NCBI GenBank assembly: GCA_900759565.1
Contig: CAAEVV010000004.1
Span: forward strand, 1-38,453
Direction: 5' to 3'
Source: an uncultured Collinsella sp.
Lineage (GTDB): Bacteria; Actinomycetota; Coriobacteriia; Coriobacteriales; Coriobacteriaceae
DNA: 38,453 nt
The translations under genes were made by a program, and so were the position numbers. The notes beneath the pieces are model-generated. The model saw only the letters and a program-made list of their open reading frames with translations. It made no database searches and was not told the DNA's origin. Of this stretch, positions 16,885-25,301 are shown in pieces; position 1 is the stretch's first letter; every line of letters begins with the position of its first letter.

Positions 16885-16951
16885 GGTAGCTCCTAACGTA
16901 TCAGTTGCCGACATTACGGGACGGGACGACGCCCGTTCAAGAAACGCAAAA

Positions 16952-16977
16952 GCCCTCTCCGCCAAAACGGAAAGGGC
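16952..16977 (-). terminator. Intercistronic terminator between binding protein and permease
   Basis: On the minus strand, GCCCTTTCCG and CGGAGAGGGC arms are followed by TTTTGCGTTTC. A leaky stop here would keep the binding protein in excess over the membrane components. Confidence 0.7.
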
Positions 16978-17000
16978 CCGCGTGCAATCAAGTGACTATT

Positions 17001-17861
17001 TTACTTGATGTTGTACTTAGCCATGAGGGCGTCAACGGTACCGTCGTCGGTCAGGTCCTTGATGGCCTGGTTGATGTCGTCCTTGAGCTTGGTGTTGCCC
17101 TGGTTGATGGCGATAGCGTACTCCTCGCCGGTGCTGACCTGCTTAACCGTATGGCAGGTGTTGAACTGCTCGGCGGTCAGCTGGCTCGCAACGGAGCGGT
17201 TGGTGACCACGGCGTCACCCTTGTCGGACTGCAGTGCGCTGAAGCACTCGGTGGCGTCCTTGTAGGGAACGATCTTGGCCTTGGGGAAATTCTCCTGGGC
17301 AAAGGCCTCGGCGGTCGAACCGGACTGGACGATGATCGTAGCGTCGGCATTGTTGAGCTTCTCGCTGTAGTTATCGGCCGTAATGTCGGCGTTATCGACC
17401 TTGGTCACGATAGCCTGATCGTCCATGTAGTAAGAGTCGGAGAAAGCAACTTCCTTCTCACGCTCGGGCGTGTCAGTGATAGCCGCGATGGCGACGTCGT
17501 ACTTGGCGCCCGAAGCAACGCCGGGGACGAGCGTGTCGAAGTCGTTGTTGACGTACTCGACATCCAGACCCAGCTTGTCACCGATAACCTTGATAAGCTC
17601 AAGGTCAAAGCCCTGGTAATCGCCGTTGTCATCCTTGTACTCAAACGGCGCGTACTCGGCAGAGGTGCCGACGGTGAGCGTACCGTCCTTGACGAGTGCA
17701 TACTCCTTGGAGCCGTCGACCTTCTCGACCTTCACGTCGTCAGAGCTGCTGGAACCGGCATCGGAACCAGAGGTGGCGTTGGACGAGCCGCAGCCCGTCA
17801 GTGCGAGGGCGAGCGCCATGGCGCCTGTGGCGGCAAATGTGCCAAGCTTCTTGAGCTTCAT
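17001..17861 (-). CDS. Amino acid ABC transporter substrate-binding lipoprotein
   Basis: A 286-residue lipoprotein: a basic N-terminus, a hydrophobic segment and a lipobox LTGC with lipidated Cys24, then a Ser/Asp linker and a bacterial periplasmic-type solute-binding fold of family 3. Segments such as LTVGTSAEYAPFEYKDDNGDYQGFDLEL and the GSTAEAFAQ hinge region fit polar amino acid binders. It captures substrate at the outer membrane face and delivers it to the permease. The ATG at 17861 has GGAAGGAG upstream. It is the promoter-proximal gene of the operon. Confidence 0.95.
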   Translation of the reverse strand: MKLKKLGTFAATGAMALALALTGCGSSNATSGSDAGSSSSDDVKVEKVDGSKEYALVKDGTLTVGTSAEYAPFEYKDDNGDYQGFDLELIKVIGDKLGLDVEYVNNDFDTLVPGVASGAKYDVAIAAITDTPEREKEVAFSDSYYMDDQAIVTKVDNADITADNYSEKLNNADATIIVQSGSTAEAFAQENFPKAKIVPYKDATECFSALQSDKGDAVVTNRSVASQLTAEQFNTCHTVKQVSTGEEYAIAINQGNTKLKDDINQAIKDLTDDGTVDALMAKYNIK

Positions 17862-17918
17862 AATCAGTCTCCTTCCGGTGACCCCGTTTGATTCAGAGGT
17901 CTGCAAAAACTGTTGGCT

Positions 17919-17962
17919 ATTATGCACCCGGAATTACGAATCTGCAATCAGAAAACTGATTG
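17919..17962 (-). promoter_or_regulatory. Promoter and palindromic operator of the amino acid ABC operon
   Basis: On the minus strand, TTGCAG (17942-17947) and CATAAT (17919-17924) are separated by 17 bases. The perfect palindrome CAATCAG-AAAA-CTGATTG (17945-17962) overlaps the -35 box, as a repressor site would. The binding protein is unknown. Confidence 0.6.
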
Positions 17963-18008
17963 AAACAAACCCATAACGTGAATGGAACACTCCACTTAGC
18001 AACAGTCA

Positions 18009-18875
18009 TTACTGCTGCAATGACCTTAACAGTTTGATTTCAGCCGCATAACCTGCAAGTTCGTTCGGTGTCTCCAAAATAAATGGCAATGAACGCAAGC
18101 GGCCATTCGATACAATATTCTGCATAACCTGCATACCGCCGCCAAACTCCTCACTACCCAGATAGCCCTTACCGATGCACTCGTGGCGATCCTTATGGGC
18201 ACCGCAGGGGTTCTTGGAGTCATTGATATGCACGGCGCGCAGGCGCTCGATACCCACCACGCGATCGAACTCGTCGAGCACGCCATCAAGATCGTGGACG
18301 ATATCATAGCCGGCGTCATTTACATGGCAGGTGTCCAGGCAAACGCCCAGCTTGGTCGACAGCTCGGGGCGCTTGTCGGCAACGCCCTCGATGATGAGCG
18401 CCAGCTCCTCAAAGCTACGGCCCACCTCGGTGCCCTTGCCGGCCATGGTCTCGAGCAGCACCGTCGTCTGCTGGCCCTCAAACATCACCTGGCACAGGGT
18501 GTCGACGATCATCTGAATGCCGGCGTCGGAGCCCTGCCCCACATGCGCACCGGGATGGAAGTTGTAGTAGTTGCCGGGCAGCGCTTCCATGCGCCGCAGG
18601 TCCTCGGCCATGGCCTCCAAGGCAAACTCGCGCGCCCGCTCTTTGGCCGAGCAGGGGTTATAGGTATAGGGGGCATGCGCCACGAGTGGGCCAAAATCAT
18701 TTCGCGCCATAAGGTCACGCAGGGCGGCCACGTCATCCATGTCAAGGTCTTTTACCTTGCCGCCGCGCGGGTTGCGCGTAAAAAATGCAAAGGTATTGGC
18801 GCCAATGGATAGCGCCGTCTCCCCCATTGCCCGATAGCCCTTCGTCGTGGATAGGTGACACCCGATCGTCAGCAT
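18009..18875 (-). CDS. nfo: Endonuclease IV (AP endonuclease)
   Basis: A 288-residue Nfo-type endonuclease, which cuts DNA 5' to abasic sites in base excision repair. The TIM-barrel metal-binding landmarks are present in order: GCHLSTTKG at 5-13, VAHAPY, NFHPGAHVG, LLETMAGKGTE, GVCLDTCHVNDAGYD, AVHINDSKNPCGAHKDRHECIGKG, and the final FILETPNE. These supply the His/Asp/Glu zinc ligands. Length is normal. It begins close to an inverted repeat that separates it from the aldo/keto reductase gene, so it probably has its own promoter. Confidence 0.96.
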   Translation of the reverse strand: MLTIGCHLSTTKGYRAMGETALSIGANTFAFFTRNPRGGKVKDLDMDDVAALRDLMARNDFGPLVAHAPYTYNPCSAKERAREFALEAMAEDLRRMEALPGNYYNFHPGAHVGQGSDAGIQMIVDTLCQVMFEGQQTTVLLETMAGKGTEVGRSFEELALIIEGVADKRPELSTKLGVCLDTCHVNDAGYDIVHDLDGVLDEFDRVVGIERLRAVHINDSKNPCGAHKDRHECIGKGYLGSEEFGGGMQVMQNIVSNGRLRSLPFILETPNELAGYAAEIKLLRSLQQ

Positions 18876-18896
18876 CCCCAGCTCCCCCTCATCAGT

Positions 18897-18957
18897 TGCG
18901 GTGAAATAGTTCCTGTCGGTGCCTTATTCTGCCGCAAGTAGGAACTATTCCACCGCA
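18897..18957. repeat. Inverted repeat between nfo and the aldo/keto reductase gene
   Basis: Arms TGCGGTGAAATAGTTCCT (18897-18914) and AGGAACTATTCCACCGCA (18940-18957) are complementary at 17 of 18 positions, with a 25-base spacer. It lies just past the reductase stop and just before nfo. It could be a terminator or a mobile palindromic repeat; there is no T-run. Confidence 0.7.
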
Positions 18958-18970
18958 CGTTATAAAAGGG

Positions 18971-20161
18971 TCACGAGGAGCGCGTTTTGCCGAAGGCCTT
19001 AAGCACCGCCGTCACGGGGCCAGGCTGAAAACGGCGGCGTACGTCGTCCAAACGCCCGGGGATATCGATGTGCTGCGGGCAGTGCCGCGCGCATTTGCCG
19101 CATTTGACGCAATTGCTCACCAACTTGGGCTCGCTTGTGCGCACCGCGCTCGCCGTAAAGTACTGCGATAGACCCGTAAACCAGCTGTGCGCATAGCTTG
19201 CGTTGTAGGCGGCAAAACATCCAGGGATATTGATGCCTTTAGGACACGGCATGCAATAGCCGCATCCCGTGCAGGGCACGCGATTCGATTTTTCAAACTC
19301 CGTCAGCACGCGCGCGATGGCATCGAGCTGAGTAGCTGTCATCGAATCCGGCAGGGCCCGATCGGCTAACGCCGCGTTCTCATCCACCTGCGCGGTATCG
19401 GTCATACCCGATAGCAGCATCGTCACCTGAGGATGATTCCACACCCACGAAAGCCCCCAGGCGGCAGGGGTGTGCAAATGCGGGTCACGGGCGTCATCGA
19501 GCACAGCGCGGGCCCGCGGCGGCAGCTTGCCTGCTAGACGCCCGCCCAAAAGCGGCTCCATCACAAACACCGCGAGTCCGCACTCCGCAGCCGCCATGAG
19601 TCCTGCCGTTCCCGCTTGGTAACGCTCGCCGGCATAGTTGTACTGTATCTGGCAAAAATCCCAGTCATATGCGTCAAGCATCGTCAGGAAATCCGCCGCG
19701 CTGCCGTGATACGAAAAACCAATCTGGCGAATGCGCCCCGCCGCCTTTTGACGCGCGATCCAGCCCTCGATGCCCAACGCCACCACGCGTTCCCACTGAG
19801 CGGGCGAGGTTATGTTGTGCATGAGGTAATAGTCGATATGGTCGGTCCGCAGGCGGCGCAGTTGCTCGTCGAAGAACCGGTCGAAATCCTCCGCGCACTT
19901 GCACGAAGCATGCGGCAGCTTAGTCGCCAGCAACACCCGGTCACGCAGCCCCAAGCGCTCAAGTGAGGCACCCACGCACGCCTCGTTACCGGGATAGAGA
20001 TACGCGGTGTCCAGATAATTAATCCCCTGCTCCACCGCACGGGAAATGATGGCATCGGTTGTCTTCGCATCCGGGCGTCCCGGCGCACCGGGAAACCTCA
20101 TGCAGCCCAGCCCCAACGCCGAGATACGGTTGCCGCTTTTGGGGTCAACGCGATATTGCAC
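18971..20161 (-). CDS. Aldo/keto reductase with C-terminal [4Fe-4S] domain
   Basis: A 396-residue protein. The N-terminal aldo/keto reductase barrel has the opening LGLGCMRFPG, active-site Asp51 and Tyr56 (DTAYLYPGNE), the Lys of ATKLPH and the His of DYYLMHN. The C-terminal extension has two ferredoxin-type clusters, CTGCGYCMPCP and CVKCGKCARHCP, common in anaerobe members of the family. The substrate is not known. Reduction of a carbonyl compound with electrons passed through the clusters is inferred. ATG 20161 lacks a strong ribosome site, but the N-terminus aligns with the family. Monocistronic. Confidence 0.92.
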   Translation of the reverse strand: MQYRVDPKSGNRISALGLGCMRFPGAPGRPDAKTTDAIISRAVEQGINYLDTAYLYPGNEACVGASLERLGLRDRVLLATKLPHASCKCAEDFDRFFDEQLRRLRTDHIDYYLMHNITSPAQWERVVALGIEGWIARQKAAGRIRQIGFSYHGSAADFLTMLDAYDWDFCQIQYNYAGERYQAGTAGLMAAAECGLAVFVMEPLLGGRLAGKLPPRARAVLDDARDPHLHTPAAWGLSWVWNHPQVTMLLSGMTDTAQVDENAALADRALPDSMTATQLDAIARVLTEFEKSNRVPCTGCGYCMPCPKGINIPGCFAAYNASYAHSWFTGLSQYFTASAVRTSEPKLVSNCVKCGKCARHCPQHIDIPGRLDDVRRRFQPGPVTAVLKAFGKTRSS

Positions 20162-20323
20162 GGCCCCTCCCCTCCCATCGAAGCCCTGACAAGGCGAAAC
20201 AAACCTGTCACGTCATCGAAACACACCGGAATCGCAATCGAGAACGTATCGTAACGCAGCAGAAATCGAGCTGTCACGGCACCGCTTTAACATCAGCAAA
20301 AAGCCCGATGAAAGGAGTCACCC

Positions 20324-21094
20324 ATGCCCGCGCTCGACCTTTGGAACCTCGCATCCCAGCTCAAAAGCACCAATTATCGCTGGGTCGACCTCACCCACAC
20401 GCTCTCGTGCGAAACCCCGCACTGGTTTGGCTTTAAGCCTTTTGAGTCCACCAAGCTCTTCGACTACCTGCCCGGCACGCCCGAGGACATGCTCGCGCCC
20501 ATGCGCTGCTTCCAGTATTCGGTTGCTTCGCAGTACGGCACCCACGTCGACGCACCACGCCACTTCCATGTTGACGGCCGTTCCCTTGGAGAGATTGAAC
20601 CCATCGAATTTATGCATCCGCTCTGCGTGATCGACAAGCACGAGGAGTGCGCCGCAAATCCCGACTTTATCCTGACCATCGAGGACCTCAAAGCCTGGGA
20701 GGACGAGCACGGTCGTATTCCCGAGGACGCTTTCGTTGCCTTCCGCTCCGATTGGTCCAAACTCGCCGATCTCGAGAACAAGGACGAGGACGGCCAGCCC
20801 CACTACCCCGGCTGGGACCTCGACGCCATCAAATGGCTTGTAGAAGAGCGCAACATCGGCGCTATCGGCCACGAGCCGGCAGACACCGACCCCGCATCCG
20901 TGACCACACGCGAGGACGCCTACCCCTACCCCGGCGAGCAGTACATCCTCTCGGTCGACCGTTACCAGATCGAGGTCATGGACCATCTGGACGAGCTTCC
21001 CGCCACGGGCGCTGTCATCTTCTGCACCTTCCCTAAGGTCCGCGATGGCGTCGGATACCCCGCACGCGTTTTTGCGGTCTGCCCCGTAGCGTAA
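20324..21094 (+). CDS. Cyclase-family hydrolase (kynurenine formamidase-like)
   Basis: A 256-residue protein of the cyclase/kynurenine formamidase family, metal-dependent hydrolases of amide or lactone-like bonds. The family opening VDLTHTLS (20-27) is present, as is the metal-binding YGTHVDAPRHF motif (about 72-82), followed later by IGHEPADTDP, where the family usually has GID-type residues. The ATG is preceded by AAAGGAGTCACCC. The true substrate is unknown. No tryptophan-degradation gene lies nearby, so the formamidase label is only by family. Confidence 0.88.
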   Translation: MPALDLWNLASQLKSTNYRWVDLTHTLSCETPHWFGFKPFESTKLFDYLPGTPEDMLAPMRCFQYSVASQYGTHVDAPRHFHVDGRSLGEIEPIEFMHPLCVIDKHEECAANPDFILTIEDLKAWEDEHGRIPEDAFVAFRSDWSKLADLENKDEDGQPHYPGWDLDAIKWLVEERNIGAIGHEPADTDPASVTTREDAYPYPGEQYILSVDRYQIEVMDHLDELPATGAVIFCTFPKVRDGVGYPARVFAVCPVA

Positions 21095-21210
21095 GCTCCG
21101 CGCGTCCATTCATTTAAAAATCGCCACCCTGCATGCACAAGGTGCGCCGGCGGCATACAATCCATCAGGCGCCCCCACGCGGGCGACTTTTATATGGGGA
21201 GATGATTCAT

Positions 21211-22125
21211 ATGCAGATCAACAAGGTCGCCTTTATCGGCAAGGGCGGCGTCGGGCTACTCTACGGCAGCATGATCGCCCAGGCACTCGGCAACGATGCC
21301 GTCGAATACGTCATGGACGACGCCCGTTTTGAGCGCCATGCGAACGACGCGCTCACCGTCAACGGCAAGCCCTGCGATCTCACGTCCGTCCGCGCCAGCG
21401 AGGCAACGCCCGCCGATCTGGTCATCCTGACGGTCAAGACCACCGGTCTCGACCAAGCACTCAAGACTATGGAGCACGTCGTGGGTCCCAACACGCTCAT
21501 CGCCTCGCTGTGCAACGGCATTACGAGCGAGCAAAAGATTGCCGAGCGCTTTGGCTGGGAGCACACCGTCCTGGGTATCTGCCAGGGCATGGACGCCGTG
21601 TTCCTCAACGGCGCGCTCACCTTTACCAACACTGGAGAAATCCGCTTTGGCGCGGCGGCCGGTACGGATCCCGCAACCATCACCGCAATCGACGAGCTCT
21701 ACACGCGCTGCGGCATCGCCCATACCGTCGAGCACGACATTGCGCACCGCATGTGGGCCAAACTCATGCTCAACGACGGCATCAACCAGACCTGTATGGC
21801 CTACGGCGGGACCTACGGAAGCGCCACGGAGCCGGGCTCCGAGCAGCGTCGCTGCTTTGTTTCCGCCATGCGAGAGACGCTTGCGGTCGCCAATGCCGAG
21901 GGCATTGAGCTGACGGAAGTAGACCTGACGCAGATGGTGCATCTCATCGAGGGAATCGACCCCGCCGGCATGCCCTCGATGGCTCAAGACCGCGTCGCAA
22001 GGCGCAAAACCGAGGTTGATGAGTTCGCGGGCACCATCTGCCGTCTCGCAGCCAAACACGATATCCAGGCACCGCAAAACGAGTGGCTCTATCGGCGCAT
22101 CCGCGATATCGAGAAAAGCTGGTAG
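21211..22125 (+). CDS. panE: 2-dehydropantoate 2-reductase (ketopantoate reductase family)
   Basis: A 304-residue NADPH-dependent reductase. The Rossmann glycine motif GKGGVG is at 10-15, the LTVKTTGLDQAL segment and NGITSEQKI follow, and the catalytic Lys lies in the C-terminal helical domain (MWAKLMLNDGINQTCM). In the family it reduces ketopantoate to pantoate for CoA synthesis. No other panto-genes are adjacent, and paralogues of other specificity exist, so the symbol is by family. I prefer the ATG at 21211, nine bases after GGGGAG, over an ATG at 21202. A strong terminator follows. Confidence 0.87.
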   Translation: MQINKVAFIGKGGVGLLYGSMIAQALGNDAVEYVMDDARFERHANDALTVNGKPCDLTSVRASEATPADLVILTVKTTGLDQALKTMEHVVGPNTLIASLCNGITSEQKIAERFGWEHTVLGICQGMDAVFLNGALTFTNTGEIRFGAAAGTDPATITAIDELYTRCGIAHTVEHDIAHRMWAKLMLNDGINQTCMAYGGTYGSATEPGSEQRRCFVSAMRETLAVANAEGIELTEVDLTQMVHLIEGIDPAGMPSMAQDRVARRKTEVDEFAGTICRLAAKHDIQAPQNEWLYRRIRDIEKSW

Positions 22126-22160
22126 CGTCAACGCGCCGCATTCAACAGCCTTAACAGCAA

Positions 22161-22195
22161 AGCCGCCGCAAGGGAGCCTTTCCCCTGCGGCGGCT
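22161..22195 (+). terminator. Intrinsic terminator after panE
   Basis: AGCCGCCGCA and TGCGGCGGCT arms are followed by TTTTAT. Confidence 0.88.
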
Positions 22196-22234
22196 TTTAT
22201 CTTCGTCTATGACCGGCAGCCAATCTCACAACAG

Positions 22235-22441
22235 TTAGCGTTGCGACTCCGGCACCACGTCCTCGTCATCGCGGCAAAGAACCACGCCCGCGCTTCCCAG
22301 CAGTGCGGCTGCGATCAGCGCGCCAACCACGATTGGAGCAGCCCCGCATGACCCCTGCATGCCCGCAATGAGCGCGGCCATAGGGCCAAGGCAACCAAGC
22401 ACCAATGCTACGACGGCAACGGCAATATCTCGAGCGTTCAC
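22235..22441 (-). CDS. Small two-helix membrane protein
   Basis: A possible 68-residue protein with two hydrophobic segments (about 7-28 and 36-57) and an acidic C-terminal tail (DDEDVVPE). I do not recognise a family. The start would be GTG at 22441 with GGAAGAAG about nine bases before it. It lies alone between a plus-strand terminator and the terminator of the secreted-protein gene. It could be real or chance. Confidence 0.45.
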   Translation of the reverse strand: MNARDIAVAVVALVLGCLGPMAALIAGMQGSCGAAPIVVGALIAAALLGSAGVVLCRDDEDVVPESQR

Positions 22442-22557
22442 AAGACCACTTCTTCCACGAGAAAGACCTTATTTCTCATGAACTAGTGTGCCCCGCGCCC
22501 ATATGCGCGGCGTACTGCCGCGGTAAGCGCTCTGTTAGCTCAAGCACGCACAAAAAA

Positions 22558-22599
22558 CGGGTGTCCTTACGTTGCCAAAAGGCTCGGTAAAGACGCCCG
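22558..22599 (-). terminator. Intrinsic terminator of the secreted 3D-like gene
   Basis: On the minus strand, CGGGCGTCTTTAC and GTAAGGACACCCG form a stem followed by TTTTTTG. Confidence 0.8.
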
Positions 22600-22628
22600 C
22601 CCGTCATGTCCTATTGGCTTATGGCAGA

Positions 22629-23405
22629 TTACCAACCGGTATAGTAGTCGGTGGTTCCGGCTGCGCAGCCGGAGTCATAGACCTTGCACTCGCCCTTGGA
22701 ACCGGTAAACGTGGAGCCCTGAGCCTTATCGCCCGCGGCCACGACGTAGTAACCATCGGAATCGCGCCAAAAGCCCTCGGAATCCTGAGTCCACTCGCCC
22801 GTCCGGTGGTGATACAACACGTTGCTGCTGTAATAAGTCTCGCGGCGGCCATTATAGTTATTGACGCCGCTCGAGCGCGTCAGGCCCGAGCCGTTCGCGT
22901 AATACGCAGCAGACGCGTAAGACGAACCGGAGCCGGCGTTGTAATACGAAGCCTGAACGGCCTCAGCGGCCTCGGCTTCGGCTGCGGCAGCCTCGAGCGC
23001 CTCGCGCTTAGCATCCTCGAGCGTGGAGCGAAGCTCGTCGAGCTCGGCCGACTTCGCGTCGACCTCCTCCATCGTCAAAAGACTGCCCGCACCGTCGATG
23101 CAACCCTGCAGTACAGCGCGCTCGTCATCGGTGGCATAGTCACCGTACATGTTCATGATGATCTGGGCGCGAACCTCTAGGGAATCGCGCTTGGCCCCCA
23201 TAGAGGCGTTCCACTCTTGCATGGAGCCAAAGCCGTCGCCGCGATAGTCGACGGGCTGCATCAGCGTCGCCTCGCACGGCGTGGATCCGACCGTGTCGGA
23301 CAGTGTTGCCGCGTGGACATCGGTTGCGCCGGCGCCCGCCAAAAGTGCCACAGTCAGAGCGGCGGAAAGGGCAGCGGCTTTCGGTTTTCGTGAATCGATC
23401 CTCAT
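22629..23405 (-). CDS. Secreted protein with coiled coil and 3D-like C-terminal domain
   Basis: A 258-residue exported protein. The signal peptide (1-32) ends VHA-A. A helical region follows, with a Glu/Ala-rich coiled coil (about 113-150). After a Ser/Tyr/Gly linker, a compact C-terminal domain (175-258) begins SSGVNNYNGRRETYYSS and ends in DSGCAAGTTDYYTGW. This end resembles the 3D-type double-psi barrel found in bacterial cell-wall hydrolases, with Asp residues in the expected pattern and two Cys (240, 247). A cell-wall role is inferred. ATG 23405 lies 11 bases after GGAGG. Monocistronic. Confidence 0.78.
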   Translation of the reverse strand: MRIDSRKPKAAALSAALTVALLAGAGATDVHAATLSDTVGSTPCEATLMQPVDYRGDGFGSMQEWNASMGAKRDSLEVRAQIIMNMYGDYATDDERAVLQGCIDGAGSLLTMEEVDAKSAELDELRSTLEDAKREALEAAAAEAEAAEAVQASYYNAGSGSSYASAAYYANGSGLTRSSGVNNYNGRRETYYSSNVLYHHRTGEWTQDSEGFWRDSDGYYVVAAGDKAQGSTFTGSKGECKVYDSGCAAGTTDYYTGW

Positions 23406-23620
23406 GTAGCTGGAAACCTCCGTAGTGCGTTTTTGCTGCGTTTGAGCTGCGTGTGATCCGATCGCGCTGCATAGTACCCCGAGCAAATCGCGACCTGCGG
23501 TTTTTCTCAAAAGGTGCACGTCATTTGCGTAAAACTCACATCCTCTCAACAGGAGTTTTCCACATCTCGATTGCATAAAGCATGCCAAAAACCCTGTAAT
23601 AGCGCCCTGCCTATGCAAAA

Positions 23621-23657
23621 AAGGCGCCTGCGCAAACATTGTTCGCACAGGCGCCTT
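23621..23657 (-). terminator. Intrinsic terminator of metY
   Basis: AAGGCGCCTGTGCG and its complement, followed on the minus strand by TTTTGCATAGG. The rest of the gap between 23406 and 23717 holds no other feature I can support. Confidence 0.88.
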
Positions 23658-23717
23658 GAACAGGCATTTTATGCAGTTATACCTATCGAGTCGCAAGGGG
23701 TCCTTGCACAAGTCGCC

Positions 23718-25028
23718 TTACTCGTCCAGCGCGGCGAAGGCCTGCTTCAGATCCCAAATGATGTCCTCGGCGTTCTCGGTACCGATGGAAAGACGGATCG
23801 TGGAGGGCGTAATGTTCTGCTCGGCGAGCTCCTCGGCAGAGAGCTGGGAGTGCGTAGTCGTAGCCGGGTGCACGACAAGCGACTTGACGTCGGCCACGTT
23901 GGCGAGCAGCGAGAACACCTGCAGATGATCGATGAACTTCCAAGCTGCCTCCTGGCCACCCTTGATCTCAAAGGTAAAGATCGAGGCACCGCCGTTGGGG
24001 AAATACTGCTTGTAAAGCTCATGGTCGGGGTGCTCGGGCAAGCTCGGGTGGTTCACCTTGGCAACGTGGCTGTCGCCGGCAAGGAACTCAACGACCTTCT
24101 TGGTGTTCTCGACATGGCGGTCGACGCGCAGCGACAGGGTCTCGGTGCCCTGGAGCAGGACCCAAGCGTTGAACGGACTGATGCAGGCGCCCTCGTCACG
24201 CAGCAGGATAGCGCGGACATAGGTCGCGAAGGCGGCGGGGCCGGCAGCCTCGGCAAACGAGACGCCATGGTAGGAGGGGTTGGGCTCGGCGATCTGCTCA
24301 TACTTGCCGCTCGCCTTCCAATCGAAGTTACCGCCGTCGACGATCACACCGCCCAGCGAGGTGCCGTGGCCGCCGATAAACTTGGTTGCGGAGTGGACGA
24401 CGATGTTGGCACCATGCTCCAGCGGACGGAACAGATACGGGGTGCCGAAGGTGTTGTCGACGACAACCGGTAAACCGTGCTTCTTGGCGATCTCGGAGAT
24501 GGCGTCGATATTGGGGATGTCAGAATTGGGGTTGCCGAGCGTCTCGAGGTAGATGACCGTGGTGTTGTCCTTGATGGCGCCCTCGACCTCGTCCAGGTTG
24601 TGGGCATCGACGAAGGTGGTCTCGACGCCAAACTGGGAGAGCGTATGCTCCAGCAGGTTGTAGGAGCCACCGTAGATGGTCTTCTGAGCCACCACGTGGT
24701 CACCGGCCTGGGCAAGAGCCTGCAGGGTATAGGTGATGGCAGCAGCACCGGAGGCGACGGCAAGACCTGCCACACCACCCTCGAGTGCGGCGATACGGTC
24801 CTCGAAGACGCCCTGGGTGGAGTTGGTCAGACGGCCGTAGACGTTACCGGCGTCGGCAAGACCAAAGCGATCGGCGGCGTGCTGGGAGTTGCGGAACACA
24901 TAGCTCGTGGTCTGGTAGATAGGCACGGCGCGGGAGTCGGATGCGGGATCGGCGCTCTCCTGGCCAACGTGAAGCTGCAGGGTATCGAAACCAAAGGTGT
25001 GCTCGGGGTTGTTGATGAACTGGCTCAT
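23718..25028 (-). CDS. metY: O-acetylhomoserine sulfhydrylase
   Basis: A 436-residue PLP enzyme of the Cys/Met metabolism family. It makes homocysteine (or, with other thiols, methionine) from O-acetylhomoserine and sulfide. The PLP lysine is Lys216 in SATKFIGGHG. The upstream DNTFGTPYLFRP segment carries the cofactor Asp. The N-terminal FDTLQLHVGQ and length near 430 distinguish MetY from shorter MetB/MetC. AAGGAGATC precedes the ATG. Upstream are a promoter and a short leader open reading frame, and a divergent LysR gene that probably regulates it. Confidence 0.95.
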   Translation of the reverse strand: MSQFINNPEHTFGFDTLQLHVGQESADPASDSRAVPIYQTTSYVFRNSQHAADRFGLADAGNVYGRLTNSTQGVFEDRIAALEGGVAGLAVASGAAAITYTLQALAQAGDHVVAQKTIYGGSYNLLEHTLSQFGVETTFVDAHNLDEVEGAIKDNTTVIYLETLGNPNSDIPNIDAISEIAKKHGLPVVVDNTFGTPYLFRPLEHGANIVVHSATKFIGGHGTSLGGVIVDGGNFDWKASGKYEQIAEPNPSYHGVSFAEAAGPAAFATYVRAILLRDEGACISPFNAWVLLQGTETLSLRVDRHVENTKKVVEFLAGDSHVAKVNHPSLPEHPDHELYKQYFPNGGASIFTFEIKGGQEAAWKFIDHLQVFSLLANVADVKSLVVHPATTTHSQLSAEELAEQNITPSTIRLSIGTENAEDIIWDLKQAFAALDE

Positions 25029-25090
25029 GATGATCTCCTTGATCGAACAAAAGTTAATAAATTAGAGAGAAGTAAGTCGCTGTCTCCTGA

Positions 25091-25144
25091 TCACGCCGAC
25101 GGGCGCAAACAGGAGCCCGGCATTCGTCTTGGTAAGCATTTCAT
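25091..25144 (-). CDS. Short Cys-containing leader peptide upstream of metY
   Basis: A 17-codon frame, MKCLPRRMPGSCLRPSA, with a strong ribosome site (AAAGGAGG, seven bases before the ATG) inside the metY leader RNA. It contains two Cys and two Met codons. Downstream, overlapping stems can form: GCCGGGC with GCCCGTCGGC, or CTCCTG with CAGGAG. These features suggest translation-sensing attenuation by sulfur amino acids. No T-run follows, so control may act through Rho or through metY translation. This gene is inferred from signals only. Confidence 0.5.
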   Translation of the reverse strand: MKCLPRRMPGSCLRPSA

Positions 25145-25212
25145 ATGCGGGCCTCCTTTCGCATCCCGGTTCCGTGGTCGGTTTAATTACCTACCGCCTT
25201 TGTGTGTTTTGA

Positions 25213-25241
25213 ATAGTACGAGCATTGTTTCGCTCGGTCAA
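25213..25241 (-). promoter_or_regulatory. metY promoter
   Basis: On the minus strand, TTGACC (25236-25241) and TACTAT (25213-25218) are separated by 17 bases. The spacer contains the inverted repeat CGAGC-N8-GCTCG, a possible regulator site. Confidence 0.7.
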
Positions 25242-25261
25242 TCACTTAAAAGCGCTAACCT

Positions 25262-25282
25262 GTTATCGGTTTTGTAGATAAC
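25262..25282. promoter_or_regulatory. Palindrome upstream of the LysR gene
   Basis: GTTATC-N9-GATAAC lies 19 bases before the LysR start codon, in the divergent region. The half-site spacing fits a LysR-type (T-N11-A) operator, so autoregulation or metY control is plausible. Confidence 0.5.
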
Positions 25283-25301
25283 GCTCGAAAGGACGGCGCC
25301 G

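Noticed and set aside
25029..25241. SAM riboswitch or T-box upstream of metY
   Set aside because: None of the conserved SAM-I core or the T-box specifier/antiterminator sequences can be seen.
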